Below, piece after piece: positions 1 through 9,738 of a stretch of 64,000 bases of DNA. Under the pieces are notes generated by a model. The model was given only the letters and a program-made list of their open reading frames with translations. It had not been told where the DNA came from and did no database searches. Position 1 is the stretch's first letter; each line of letters opens with the position of its first letter. The stretch is from Conus ventricosus (Eukaryota; Mollusca; Gastropoda; Neogastropoda; Conidae): contig CM031614.1 of the NCBI GenBank assembly GCA_018398815.1, positions 48,514,990 to 48,578,989 of the forward strand. Direction: 5' to 3'. Both the position numbers and the translations under genes were made by a program.

Positions 1-1327
1 CTCTCGGAATTTGGACACACCAGACTGGCACTGCAACAATGCCTGGCTATCCAGATTCACAAAGCGACATGCTATCGTTTTCAAGACAATGAGCGGTGAA
101 CGACACTCTGTAGACGAGCAAGCTACAAACGCATGGACTGAGAGCGTGTTAATACCTATACTACGCAGATACCAAGCAAAAGACATCTTCAACGCTGATG
201 AAAGTGGCCTCTTTTGGCGTCTTTTGCCAGATAAGACACTGACGTTCAAATCTGAGAAATGCTTTGGTGGCAAGAAATCAAAGGAAAGAATTACATTCCT
301 TGCCTGCACGAACATGGATGGCTCTGGGAAAATGCCACTCTTCACCATAGGACGGTTTAAGAGGCCACTGTGTTTCAATGGTGTCAAAAACGCTGCCAGT
401 TGAATACGATGCTAACGTCAAGGCGTGGATGACTGCAGAGCTATTTGAGAACTGGTTGACAAAATTTGATCGAACAATGCATTCTCAAAAGCGGAAAGTG
501 TTGCTGGTGATGGACAATTGCTCTGCACATGGAAAGTTTCATCATCTGAAGGCCACGGAGCTGTTGTTCCTACCTCCCAACGCCACAACAAAGCTGCAGC
601 CACTTGATCAAGGGATCATAAAGAATGTGAAGGTGCACTACAGAACAGCCAACCTATCGAAACTGGTCACAAATCTGGATGCTGGAATGCCAAAAGAAAC
701 CTTTCACATCAGTCTTCTCGAGGCCATGGCAACACTGAAACAGGCGTGGGATCGTGTTACGCCCACCACCATCAGAAACTGCTTTAGAAAGGCAGGGTTT
801 GTGACCACCTCTCCAGCAGTGTTCCAAGTGCATGTTCCAGCGATGAAGATGCAGAGCCGGAACCACTTCTGTCCAGACTGTGCAGTGAATGGAACATTAA
901 AGCAGAGGATTATTTTGACATTGATGCAGATCTTCAGACATCGAGCTGCGAGGCGACACCAAAGAACACATCACACTGCCCACAGCCATCATCGACTCCA
1001 TCAACAGCAGCAGTCAATGACCATTCTGACTCGGATTCCGAGCATGATGACTGTGGGGAGCCAGAGCGTGTCACCTACAAAGAGGTACTGGATTGTGTGC
1101 ACAAAATCAACATCTACTGTATGCAAACCCGTGGGTCCCAGAGTCTCCTGGACCAGTTCCACGAGTTTACAGAGAGTCTCAACAGACATGTGGCCAATGT
1201 TATGAGTCAAATTACAATCGATCAGTTTTTTGGAAGGAAAGGTATAAAGAGAGAGGAAGGCGTGAGGAGTGAAAGCGAGAAAATGCCAGATGGAAGTGAG
1301 AGAAAATGGTGTAAGAATCAGGAGTAA
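1..1327 (+). pseudogene. Tigger/pogo-family DDE transposase, 5' end off the window, frameshifted
   Basis: This is the transposase of a pogo/Tigger DNA transposon of the Tc1-mariner superfamily, which cuts and pastes DNA at TA targets. The first ~35 residues look like the end of a CENP-B-type helix-turn-helix (NNAWLSRF, RHAIVFK). The DDE domain follows: first Asp in NADESGLFW (codon 197-199), second in VMDNCSAHG (513-515), third in LQPLDQGI (606-608). That is the DDD arrangement of pogo. The reading frame shifts near 378-403 and again near 820-842, after which the acidic C-terminal region (SSDEDAEPE) runs in the third frame to a TAA at 1325-1327. Its left end is outside the window. With two frameshifts it is probably inactive, although sequencing error cannot be excluded. 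Family assignment is firm; the subfamily is not. Confidence 0.9.
1208..1231 (+). other. PCNA-interacting (PIP-box-like) motif at the transposase C-terminus
   Basis: In the C-terminal frame of the Tigger transposase the residues QITIDQFF are encoded, fitting the PIP-box pattern Q-x-x-(I/L/M)-x-x-F-F, followed by basic residues (GRK). The Drosophila pogo transposase is known to carry a C-terminal PCNA-binding motif, so this is plausibly a conserved part of the family and not chance. Binding itself is inferred. Confidence 0.65.
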
Positions 1328-1419
1328 GAATGAAAAACTGAAGCAAGGCCAGAAAGACAACAGAGAAAGTACATGTGTGGAAAATGACAAAGACTGGGAG
1401 AAAGAAGAGAAAGGAGAAA

Positions 1420-1580
1420 ACAGACATAGAGGAGAGTGAAGGAGACTGTGGAAAGAAAGGAGAAACAGACATAGAGGAGAGTGAAGGAGACTGTACAAAG
1501 AGAGGAGAAACAGACACAGAGGAGAGTGACAGAGAGAATGAAGGAGACTGTGGAAAGAGAGGAGAAAGAGACGTAGAAGG
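1420..1580 (+). repeat. Minisatellite, about 45-bp unit, GA-rich
   Basis: Three to four copies of a unit built around GACATAGAGGAGAGTGAAGG. One copy is expanded by about 12 bp. The array lies between the Tigger stop codon and the OTU-like domain and stays open in one frame as an acidic/basic repeat (DIEESEGDC), which may be incidental. Confidence 0.85.
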
Positions 1581-1611
1581 GGTCGAAGGAAACGGGAGGA
1601 AATAGGGGACG

Positions 1612-2147
1612 AGAGAGTCTTCGTCACAGGCGATCAAATGGGACCTGAGCAAGAATTCGTCCCAACAAATGCATACTGGCGCGCGCGACAATGTGCACGG
1701 CTTGGTCTCCCCTGGCCCCGCATGTTGCCAGAACGGAAACGGCAGGCAGTCCTGACAGCCCCCAAAGTGTCAGCAATATAGTTGGGGATGGCAACTGTCT
1801 GTATCGTGCCTTGAGTTTAGAAGTGTGTGGGACACAAGACTTCCACAAAGAAATTCGAGCACAAATCGTAAATATTTGTGTGTACAACATGAGCCATTCT
1901 CCAGATACTTGGGACAAAATCTTGAAGAATATCTCAATGAGAACACACTGGAGCTAGGGTCATGGGCTCAGACGTGGAGATTTTGGCAGCTGTCACCAGA
2001 GTTGTGGTTTACACAGCTGTCTCCCCAACAAACAGGATGTGGTTGTCTTACAAGCCGCTGTTTCCCGGGCCTCTGGTCTTCAGCGAAGAAAAAATCTACA
2101 TCAGAAATCTCTGTAAGCACTTTGAAAGAGTGCTTTGTGTGCTTTGA
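1612..2147 (+). pseudogene. OTU-type deubiquitinase-like domain, frameshifted
   Basis: OTU domains are cysteine proteases that usually cleave ubiquitin chains. The catalytic-Cys loop reads VGDGNCLYRALS, with Cys at 1796-1798. A central block GSDVEILAAVT and the end block IYIRNLCKHFERV, with the candidate catalytic His at 2118-2120, follow in the order typical of the fold. Upstream a different frame encodes NAYWRARQCARLGLPWPR, resembling the lead-in seen before OTU domains in invertebrate transposon-associated proteins. Frame changes occur near 1780 and 1960, so no single open frame spans the domain, and no start codon is convincing. It begins about 285 bp after the Tigger transposase stop, on the same strand. 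Whether it was cargo of that element, part of another transposon or a host gene relic cannot be decided here. Confidence 0.75.
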
Positions 2148-2779
2148 ATTGACCACTGAAGTCTACTGTTGCAGGAATTTGGTGTGGCTTTTACATCTAT
2201 TTCGGTTGATTAGTGTTCTCATGTGTTACATTTGACTGAATGTAACAAAACCACATAGGCCTTTTTATGGCTTTGTTGTTTTAGCTTTACTTTTATTTCG
2301 TATTATGTTTCCTATTAAATTACTCTGCATTAGTTTTAGATATGATTTTGGACGTGTCTGCACACACATAAAACGAACAGAATACGTGAGGGGGACATTA
2401 ATTAAGACAAAAACATTTTTGTGTTGTTCTTTTTACAATTAATAATTGCCTTACACCATGAATTCTAATGACGAATAATTACCGTTCAACGTCTATAGGG
2501 CAGTCTTTACTTTTCCAGGAGTTCATTCTGTTCTTGCTGTTGGTATCTCCCCCTTCTCCTCCCGGATTGTTTCATTTTTTCCGTTGAGAAATAGGATTCT
2601 TGGCAGTTCGCTTTTGCATCAAGTCATTTGTGTCACTTAGATGGTGACATGATACTATCTTCTGAAAACTATCTAGTAGAATGTCCCTCCCCTGTCCCTC
2701 AACTTTGATTCCCTTTTGGAAGTCGCGTGTTTTTCAGTCACTGTCTCAAATTTTTGTTCCACTGAACCTGATGTGGTGG

Positions 2780-2833
<54 letters not shown>

Positions 2834-2889
2834 GTGTGCGCGTGCATGCGTGTGTGCATGCGTGCGTGCGTGTGTGTGTGTGTGTGTGT
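2780..2889. repeat. (TG)n microsatellite with TGCG interruptions
   Basis: About 110 bp of alternating TG, with interruptions (GCGTGCATGCG) in the second half. Confidence 0.95.
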
Positions 2890-3795
2890 TCTGATTTTTT
2901 AATCATCTGTACCATCTTATCAAAACAGACTGGACATGAGCGCGTGGGTCTGCACAAACCTTTTTTTTCTTTTTTTTTTAAGTGATTGTAAAATGTGCTG
3001 TAACAATACTTTCATGATCAGTGGACTCAGTTTTGCACGGTTTAATTTGCGCACATGTTTGTATGTTTAGGAATGTTAAGTAAACTAAGCTTTTGCTTTA
3101 ACGTAAAGATTTTAATGGATGTCAAGGTAATGAAGATGTTAATCTTGTGAGTTAACGGAGGGAGAAGGGGAGATTCTAGGGAAACAATTAGAATCTGTTA
3201 GATCAGTAAAGACGATCATATCTGTCTCAATAATTGTTTCATTCAGTTTCAGGACTTTCATTACAAGTAAGTCCCCTTTGAATTTAAAAGATTGTTTTGA
3301 TTTTAATGTAATTGCTAAACCGATAAAAAGTATTTATCTCTGTGTGATCATTTCTTTCCGTTTGATTATTTAGATCAAAACGAATGATTCAGACGGTTTC
3401 TGATGACAGAAATATTGCTTGTAGGCAGCGTTGTGTTTGCCGAAAAAGAAGGTTAATTTTAATCTTTATTTCTCTTATTCTTTTTTTTTTTAGTTTTATT
3501 TAATATACTTGCTTGTTTTTATTGTCATTTTTAATGAGCTAACATAGATTTATTTGGCTTTGGATTTTCAACATTTCAAGGAGCAAGGATTTGGTTTCGT
3601 CTCTTTAAAAGTTTCTCTGTTCAAATGTTGTTCTTTTTTTCCACAAAGTGATTATGATGTGTGTTGTTGCTGTGGTTTTTATTAGTTTTTTGTTTTGTTT
3701 TGTTTTGTTTTAATCGGTTGAAATGATTAAATGGAAAATAAATCCCCCAAAATCGAATGTCTAAAAAAAAGGTGTTGAATAAGTGTTTTTGAGTT

Positions 3796-3837
<42 letters not shown>

Positions 3838-3858
3838 ATCCCCCTCTCACATTCACAG

Positions 3859-3912
<54 letters not shown>

Positions 3913-3985
3913 CACACATCTACACGCACTTCCCCTTCTGCCCCCACCCCCTCCACATATGAAAGCTATACAAGGCACGTCTAGC

Positions 3986-4023
<38 letters not shown>
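3796..4023. repeat. Compound microsatellite (GA)n-(CT)n-(CA)n
   Basis: (GA)n at 3796-3837 is followed after about 20 bp by (CT)n at 3860-3909, an inverted purine/pyrimidine pair able to form a hairpin. A (CA)n tract at 3987-4023 follows. Confidence 0.95.
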
Positions 4024-4027
<4 letters not shown>

Positions 4028-4095
4028 GCCCGTGCTATACTGTATAATACACGTGTAGTAGTTACATGTAAGTCGACGTGTCTTCTCTAAAACTA

Positions 4096-4197
4096 CAGTA
4101 AATTCGAGATATCCGTGACAAACGGATACGTCGAAGTACGCATAACTCGACGCAAAATCTGTTTCCCCTGGAGCGTCGACTTAAGCGTACTCGACTG
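4096..4197. mobile_element. Short Tigger-like terminal sequence or MITE with TA flanks
   Basis: The segment starts with CAGT and ends with ACTG, and each end is flanked by TA (4094-4095 and 4198-4199), as expected for a pogo/Tigger element and its TA target duplication. Internal motifs such as ATAACTCGACG resemble Tigger ends. It holds an imperfect 14-bp hairpin (4103-4116 with 4122-4135). The element is only 102 bp and the terminal repeats match well for only a few bases, so a chance or composite end is possible. It abuts the first recognisable residues of the Polinton polymerase. Confidence 0.5.
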
Positions 4198-4199
4198 TA

Positions 4200-5655
4200 G
4201 CCTGGATCCCACGCATTACATTTCTGCGCCCGGGATGAGTTGGGACGCTTTCTTAAAGTTTACTGGAGTACAGATTGATTTATTGTCAGATTTACCAATG
4301 ATTCAGATGATTGAAAACGGATTGCGCGGAGGAATTAGTATGGTGTCGCATCATTACTGTAAAGCAAACAACAAATACCTAGATGATTATGATCCGAGTA
4401 AAAGGTCTAACTATCTTATGTATTTAGATGCAAACAATCTGTATGGTTGGGCTATGGCGCAATCACTTCCATTACGCAACTTTAAAATGTACACAGGCGG
4501 CAGTACAAATAATATTCAAAAAGCATTAAAGTGGTTGGCAGTTGACGCCGGGGTCAACAGCGTGGTTTCATTCTAGAAGTTGACTTAGAATATCCTCATG
4601 AACTCCATGACCTGCATAATGACTATCCATTAGCAGCAGAAAGCCTAAAGATGGCGAAAACAGAACCGCCTAAACTTGTGCCTAATCTTCAGGGCAAAAA
4701 AAATTATGTATGTCATTACAGACTTCTGCAATTTTATTTAAGGCATGGTTTAAAGTTGACAGCTGTTCATCGTATAATCGCTTTTGATCAAGAACAGTTC
4801 ATGAAACCATACATCATGAAGAACACTGATCTCAGAACTAAATCTACAGATGCTTCAGAAAAAGACTTTTTCAAGCTGATGAACAACAGTTGTTTCGGAA
4901 AGACTATGGAAAATCCGCACAAGCGTAAAGATGTTAGATTGGTCACCAGAGAGAACGAAGCAATTAAGCTGACTTCAAAACCTAATTATCAGGACTTTAG
5001 AAGATTTCATGATCAGCTTTTTGGCATAATGATGAAAAAAAGAAAGTCAAATTGGACAAACCTGTATTTATTGGGTTTACCGTTTTAGAATTATCAAAGC
5101 TTTTGATGTTAGAATTTCTTTATGACTACTTTAAACCCTCGTATCCAGAGTCCAGAGTACTTTACACAGATACAGATAGTTTTGTTATAGATATCCCTAC
5201 TGAAGACATCTATAAAGACATGGAATTAGAAGTAGCTAAAGGAGCGAGCGGATGGTACGACACATCTGATTATCCTAAAGATTCGCCTTTGCATTCAATT
5301 ACTAATAAGAAGGTTTTAGGAAAGATGAAGATGAATTATCTGGAAAGGTGATTAAGGAGTTTATTGGTTTAAGGTCGAAAATGTACAGTATTTCGAGCCA
5401 GGAGAAAACCATTAAGAAAGCAAAGGGAATATCCCGCAGTGTTGTGCAGTCAAACATATCACATGATAACTACAAAGAGCATTGTTTGACAATAAGACTT
5501 TTCATCATGACAACGTAAAACTGCGATCTAATCTACATGAGATCAACACAACGGTTGTAACAAAGAAGTCATTAGATAGAACAAACACAAAACGTGTGTT
5601 TGTTAATCCAGAGTTTTCATTGCATATGGACATTGGAGAACCGTCAATTAATTAA
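4200..5655 (+). pseudogene. Polinton/Maverick protein-primed-type family B DNA polymerase, C-terminal part
   Basis: The B-family polymerase of a Polinton (Maverick), a virus-like self-replicating DNA transposon. The recognisable part starts at LDPTHYISAPGMSWDAF. Motif A is LDANNLYGWA (Asp codon 4427-4429), motif B is KLMNNSCFGK (4873-4902) and motif C is YTDTDS (5163-5180). All key acidic residues are present. The N-terminal exonuclease region is missing, cut off where the Tigger-like segment ends at 4197-4199. The frame breaks near 4555, near 5040 (an A-rich run) and near 5335. The C-terminal block FIGLRSKMYS and a final stretch to the TAA at 5653-5655 are still readable. The gene is therefore truncated and broken. 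It faces the integrase tail to tail, 22 bp apart. Confidence 0.9.
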
Positions 5656-5677
5656 AGCGGAACTGTGTCTGGCGGGA

Positions 5678-6590
5678 TTATCTGCGTTCTTCTTTCACAA
5701 AAGATCTTTGAGGAGCTGGTTGTTTTGTTGTGTCAGTTTCTCGTAAATAATACACGGGCGGATTCATTTTTACAATTCTTTTTATTTCATACGGATCAAC
5801 ACTCCAAACTGGATCGGTTGCCCTGATGCGAGTGTCCCCTTCTGCTTCCCCCGGTACATAAAGGTACCTTACTTTCAACAAATGGCAATAGTTTGCCGGA
5901 TGAAGACTCTCCTTCAGCAACATTTATTGTTTTTCTTTTGATTGCTTGTACTGGTTTTAACCCTTTAAATTCTTCATTATTCATTGCGCGTAGAACTGAG
6001 GGCAGTCTTCTAACCCATTCTGTGTTGCGAGAATTGTCAATCAGCTCTCTGTGATACTGGTAAGAAAAAAGTCTTTCAGCTAACTGTTTGTTAAAGTTTT
6101 CGACTAAAGCCTGTGATCTGTGAACTCCTGGAATGCCTCTTTTAATGGTAACTCTATGTTTCAACAATAATTGATTCACTTGGCCTTTAAATTCTTTTCC
6201 ATCATCGACTTGAATCATGCGAGGATAAGTTAAAGGACCTCGCTGGTATATCAGCTGTATGGCAACAGCAACAGCAGAAGCACTCTTTTGTGTTAATGGT
6301 TCCGCATCTTTGTATCTTGAAGCTATGTCAATGACTGTGAGTGCGTACTTAAATCTTTTTCGTCTAATCGTATCATGAGGTAAATATAGAAGGTCCATTT
6401 GATGGGTGTCGTTTGAGTTGTATTCACAAAGTGTGGTCTGTATTCGTCTAGGGCAGGTTAAAAATTTGCCAAATCGCTGTTTAGATAACCATTCTTTTGC
6501 TGTTTGTTCACTGACCCCCGCTGCTTGGCTTAGCTTTTTTTTGCTGTGATTCCCCTTTCCAATATCCTTTTGGGGAATAATAGATTTTGT
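5678..6590 (-). pseudogene. Polinton/Maverick retroviral-like integrase, frameshifted
   Basis: Integrase of the rve/DDE superfamily that inserts Polinton DNA. Reading on the minus strand: an N-terminal block (ITAKKKLSQAAG, KEWLSKQ), then THQMDLLYLP with the first catalytic Asp (6393-6395), VIDIASRYK, then IQVDDGKEF with the second Asp (6204-6206) and QALVENFNKQL with the Glu (6099-6101). The Asp-to-Glu spacing of 35 positions fits the family. The C-terminus (VRYLYVPGEAEGDTRI, DPVWSVDPYEIKRI) has the SH3/chromo-like tail usual for Polinton integrases, but lies in another frame from about 5923-5796. The stop is at 5678-5680. The 5' end lies beside the assembly gap, so the start is not seen. With the facing polymerase it identifies a Polinton remnant. 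Capsid, protease and packaging ATPase genes are not visible and may lie in the gap or be lost. Confidence 0.9.
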
Positions 6591-6622
6591 TTTATTTTTT
6601 ATTCACCAATTATGCGCAACAA

Positions 6623-7622
6623 NNNNNNNNNNNNNNNNNNNNNNNNNNNNNNNNNNNNNNNNNNNNNNNNNNNNNNNNNNNNNNNNNNNNNNNNNNNNNN
6701 NNNNNNNNNNNNNNNNNNNNNNNNNNNNNNNNNNNNNNNNNNNNNNNNNNNNNNNNNNNNNNNNNNNNNNNNNNNNNNNNNNNNNNNNNNNNNNNNNNNN
6801 NNNNNNNNNNNNNNNNNNNNNNNNNNNNNNNNNNNNNNNNNNNNNNNNNNNNNNNNNNNNNNNNNNNNNNNNNNNNNNNNNNNNNNNNNNNNNNNNNNNN
6901 NNNNNNNNNNNNNNNNNNNNNNNNNNNNNNNNNNNNNNNNNNNNNNNNNNNNNNNNNNNNNNNNNNNNNNNNNNNNNNNNNNNNNNNNNNNNNNNNNNNN
7001 NNNNNNNNNNNNNNNNNNNNNNNNNNNNNNNNNNNNNNNNNNNNNNNNNNNNNNNNNNNNNNNNNNNNNNNNNNNNNNNNNNNNNNNNNNNNNNNNNNNN
7101 NNNNNNNNNNNNNNNNNNNNNNNNNNNNNNNNNNNNNNNNNNNNNNNNNNNNNNNNNNNNNNNNNNNNNNNNNNNNNNNNNNNNNNNNNNNNNNNNNNNN
7201 NNNNNNNNNNNNNNNNNNNNNNNNNNNNNNNNNNNNNNNNNNNNNNNNNNNNNNNNNNNNNNNNNNNNNNNNNNNNNNNNNNNNNNNNNNNNNNNNNNNN
7301 NNNNNNNNNNNNNNNNNNNNNNNNNNNNNNNNNNNNNNNNNNNNNNNNNNNNNNNNNNNNNNNNNNNNNNNNNNNNNNNNNNNNNNNNNNNNNNNNNNNN
7401 NNNNNNNNNNNNNNNNNNNNNNNNNNNNNNNNNNNNNNNNNNNNNNNNNNNNNNNNNNNNNNNNNNNNNNNNNNNNNNNNNNNNNNNNNNNNNNNNNNNN
7501 NNNNNNNNNNNNNNNNNNNNNNNNNNNNNNNNNNNNNNNNNNNNNNNNNNNNNNNNNNNNNNNNNNNNNNNNNNNNNNNNNNNNNNNNNNNNNNNNNNNN
7601 NNNNNNNNNNNNNNNNNNNNNN
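6623..7622. other. Assembly gap of 1000 N
   Basis: Exactly 1000 undetermined bases, most likely a placeholder of unknown true length. The rest of the Polinton may lie here. Confidence 0.99.
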
Positions 7623-8590
7623 CTGCCACTCTTCATAGACTCAAGAAGGGCTTAACAGAGTCTGGCAGGAGGCATGCAGGCCACAGTGAAGAAATTTAAC
7701 ATCAGGCAGAAGCCAGTTAACACCATCAGCAAACTGTACTTTAAAACAACTTATGTGCTGATACAGGGTGCTGTTGAAAATGGTTCCATATGTCAGTTGG
7801 AGTTCATCAGGACGGTTGTCTGTGTCTCTCACTTTTCACACACTCTGGAAATGCATCACGGCTGATGCAGTTGAAGATCATGTCAGCAGAGTGGGTATGG
7901 GAGAAGGAAAACCGTCACAACCTTCAGTTTGCAGATAACGTCGATGGCCTGGCAGGCAGTGAAGGAGAACTCACCAAGCTTGTGAAATGACTGGATGAAA
8001 CATTCAACAGATGTGGCATGGAAATCAGCGCTGAGAGGACCAAGTGGATGGCCAGACACACCACCATCATCATGCTGATGTAACTTACCGTGTCTAGAAG
8101 TTGAAAAGTTATCAGGGATCTGTCATTAGCAGTGAGGGACCCAAACCAGAAATCCTTTCACTCAAAGGCAACAAATGCAACCACAGCACTGTTCAAATGA
8201 AAACCAGCATGGAAGGACAAAAATACTTCATGAAACACAAGAAGAGGCACCTGTGTGCAGTGGTGAGTTAGGGATGTATTCCATCTTTCAGTATGCATGC
8301 AAGACATGGACCCTCACACCAGATCTGGAAAGAAGAATCCCAGTTGTGAAAATGCGATGTTAACGCAAAGTATTATGTCACAATGTTAGATATCCTGATC
8401 ATGTCATCAGTCAACAAGTGTGCCAAACCCCCAGTCAAGAAAAGAACTATGTTGATATGGCCGTGTAACGTGGTCCAATGGCCTTGCTAAAACAATCCTC
8501 CGGGGAACTGTTGAAGGCTGGAGAGGGAAGGGAAGACAGAAAACTCTGTGGGCTTACAACATGTACAGAGTGGAGAGGAAAACATTTTCT
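7623..8590 (+). mobile_element. LINE (RTE-like non-LTR) reverse transcriptase fragment, 3' part
   Basis: Degenerate reverse transcriptase with several frameshifts. Around 7780-7990 the blocks QDGCLCLSLF, NLQFADNVDGLAGSEGELTKLVK and then GMEISAERTK are recognisable as the palm and following region of a non-LTR reverse transcriptase. The catalytic FADD motif reads FADN (7928-7939), so the second Asp is lost. The C-terminal block KTILRGTVEGWRGKGRQK is encoded at about 8490-8543, a typical end block of this LINE type. It is followed by a segment identical in sense to the monomer of the 16.7-kb minisatellite. The 5' part is missing, ending in the gap. Confidence 0.75.
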
Positions 8591-8991
8591 TTTTCTTTTT
8601 TTAAATATGTTTTATTCCTCCTCTCTCATCCCTCCACTCTACAGTTCCTTCACTTTTCTCCCTTCTTCACGCACTCATCCTTCGACATGGATTTAACAAA
8701 CAATTTGACATAAGCATGTCCAGTACATGTACAAATGTAAGGATGTGTAGTTATAAACAATAAATGAATTATGAATAGTAAATATACAATTGTTACAATC
8801 TGGCAATTTTTCTTTGTGTTTTACTCAGTTTGAATGAGTGGGGGAAAAAAAAGAGAAAAAAAGTAGTAGTTACAAGGAGGTTTGTTTTTCATTTTCAGTT
8901 ACAAACAAACTGACAAACACAGAACATTATAGTGACAAAACAGTAATACTAGGTACTATGAATTTGAGAAAATAACATGCATCCACACAAT

Positions 8992-9074
<83 letters not shown>

Positions 9075-9238
9075 TACGTATGTACACATATACACCACAT
9101 GTATATATGACTATACATACACACACCTGCATACACATCACACATATAACACATACATATACATACACATATATATACATAATGCAAATACACATACCAA
9201 TACATATAAAAATGCACGACTACAACACAGAGGCGAAA

Positions 9239-9308
<70 letters not shown>

Positions 9309-9509
9309 GTAAAGGATACAGGAGAGAGTTGTTAGTTGATTATCATAGATGATACAGCATATATATATAAATACATGATACTCTATCGCTAGTATCAGTT
9401 GAAGTTGATCTATACATAGTATAGTTTTTGTGTAGTAAGTTACGTGGAGTGAAACAAGTTAGAGTATGATGAGACCTCTTTGGAATGCTCAAGGTAGGTT
9501 TCTACAACT
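8591..9509. other. Non-coding A+T-rich stretch with two (CA)n tracts
   Basis: No gene recognised. Two long (CA)n tracts (8993-9066 and 9239-9304) enclose a degenerate CATA/TATA-rich repeat. Confidence 0.7.
8993..9304. repeat. (CA)n microsatellites with a degenerate (CATA) core
   Basis: Two pure (CA)n tracts of roughly 70 and 65 bp, separated by CATATA/CACATA-rich sequence. Confidence 0.95.
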
Positions 9510-9738
9510 TCCTCTTTTCTTTTCTTTTTTTCTTATACGGCATGCCACACACAGCTTGTATAATATTGATAGGAATCGACTAAGTACTGTAACATAGTAT
9601 AAATATGAAAACAGATTGCATGATTGATAATAACCATAACAGAGAAATACAAAAAAATTTTGAAAAAGTAATAAAATAAAATCTTTGACAGCAGCCATAG
9701 GGCTCTATCCAGTTTTGTTAATAAAAAGAAACCGTATT

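Larger units (their letters stand above)
2148..4095. other. A+T-rich non-coding stretch with microsatellites
   Basis: No supported gene. It contains a (TG)n tract at about 2780-2889, (GA)n at 3796-3837, (CT)n at 3860-3909 and (CA)n at 3987-4023. The remainder is A+T-rich with oligo-T runs. Confidence 0.7.

Noticed and set aside
1001..1691. Long minus-strand frames rich in Ser, Leu and Phe
   Set aside because: Shadows of the transposase C-terminus and of the GA-rich minisatellite on the other strand.
6546..7699. Long open frames across the first N gap
   Set aside because: They consist of undetermined bases; no coding evidence.
8927..9352. Open frames of alternating Cys-Val or Thr-His residues
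   Set aside because: Translations of (CA)n microsatellites, not proteins. The same applies at 2.7, 26.6, 45.9, 55.0 and 62.1 kb.
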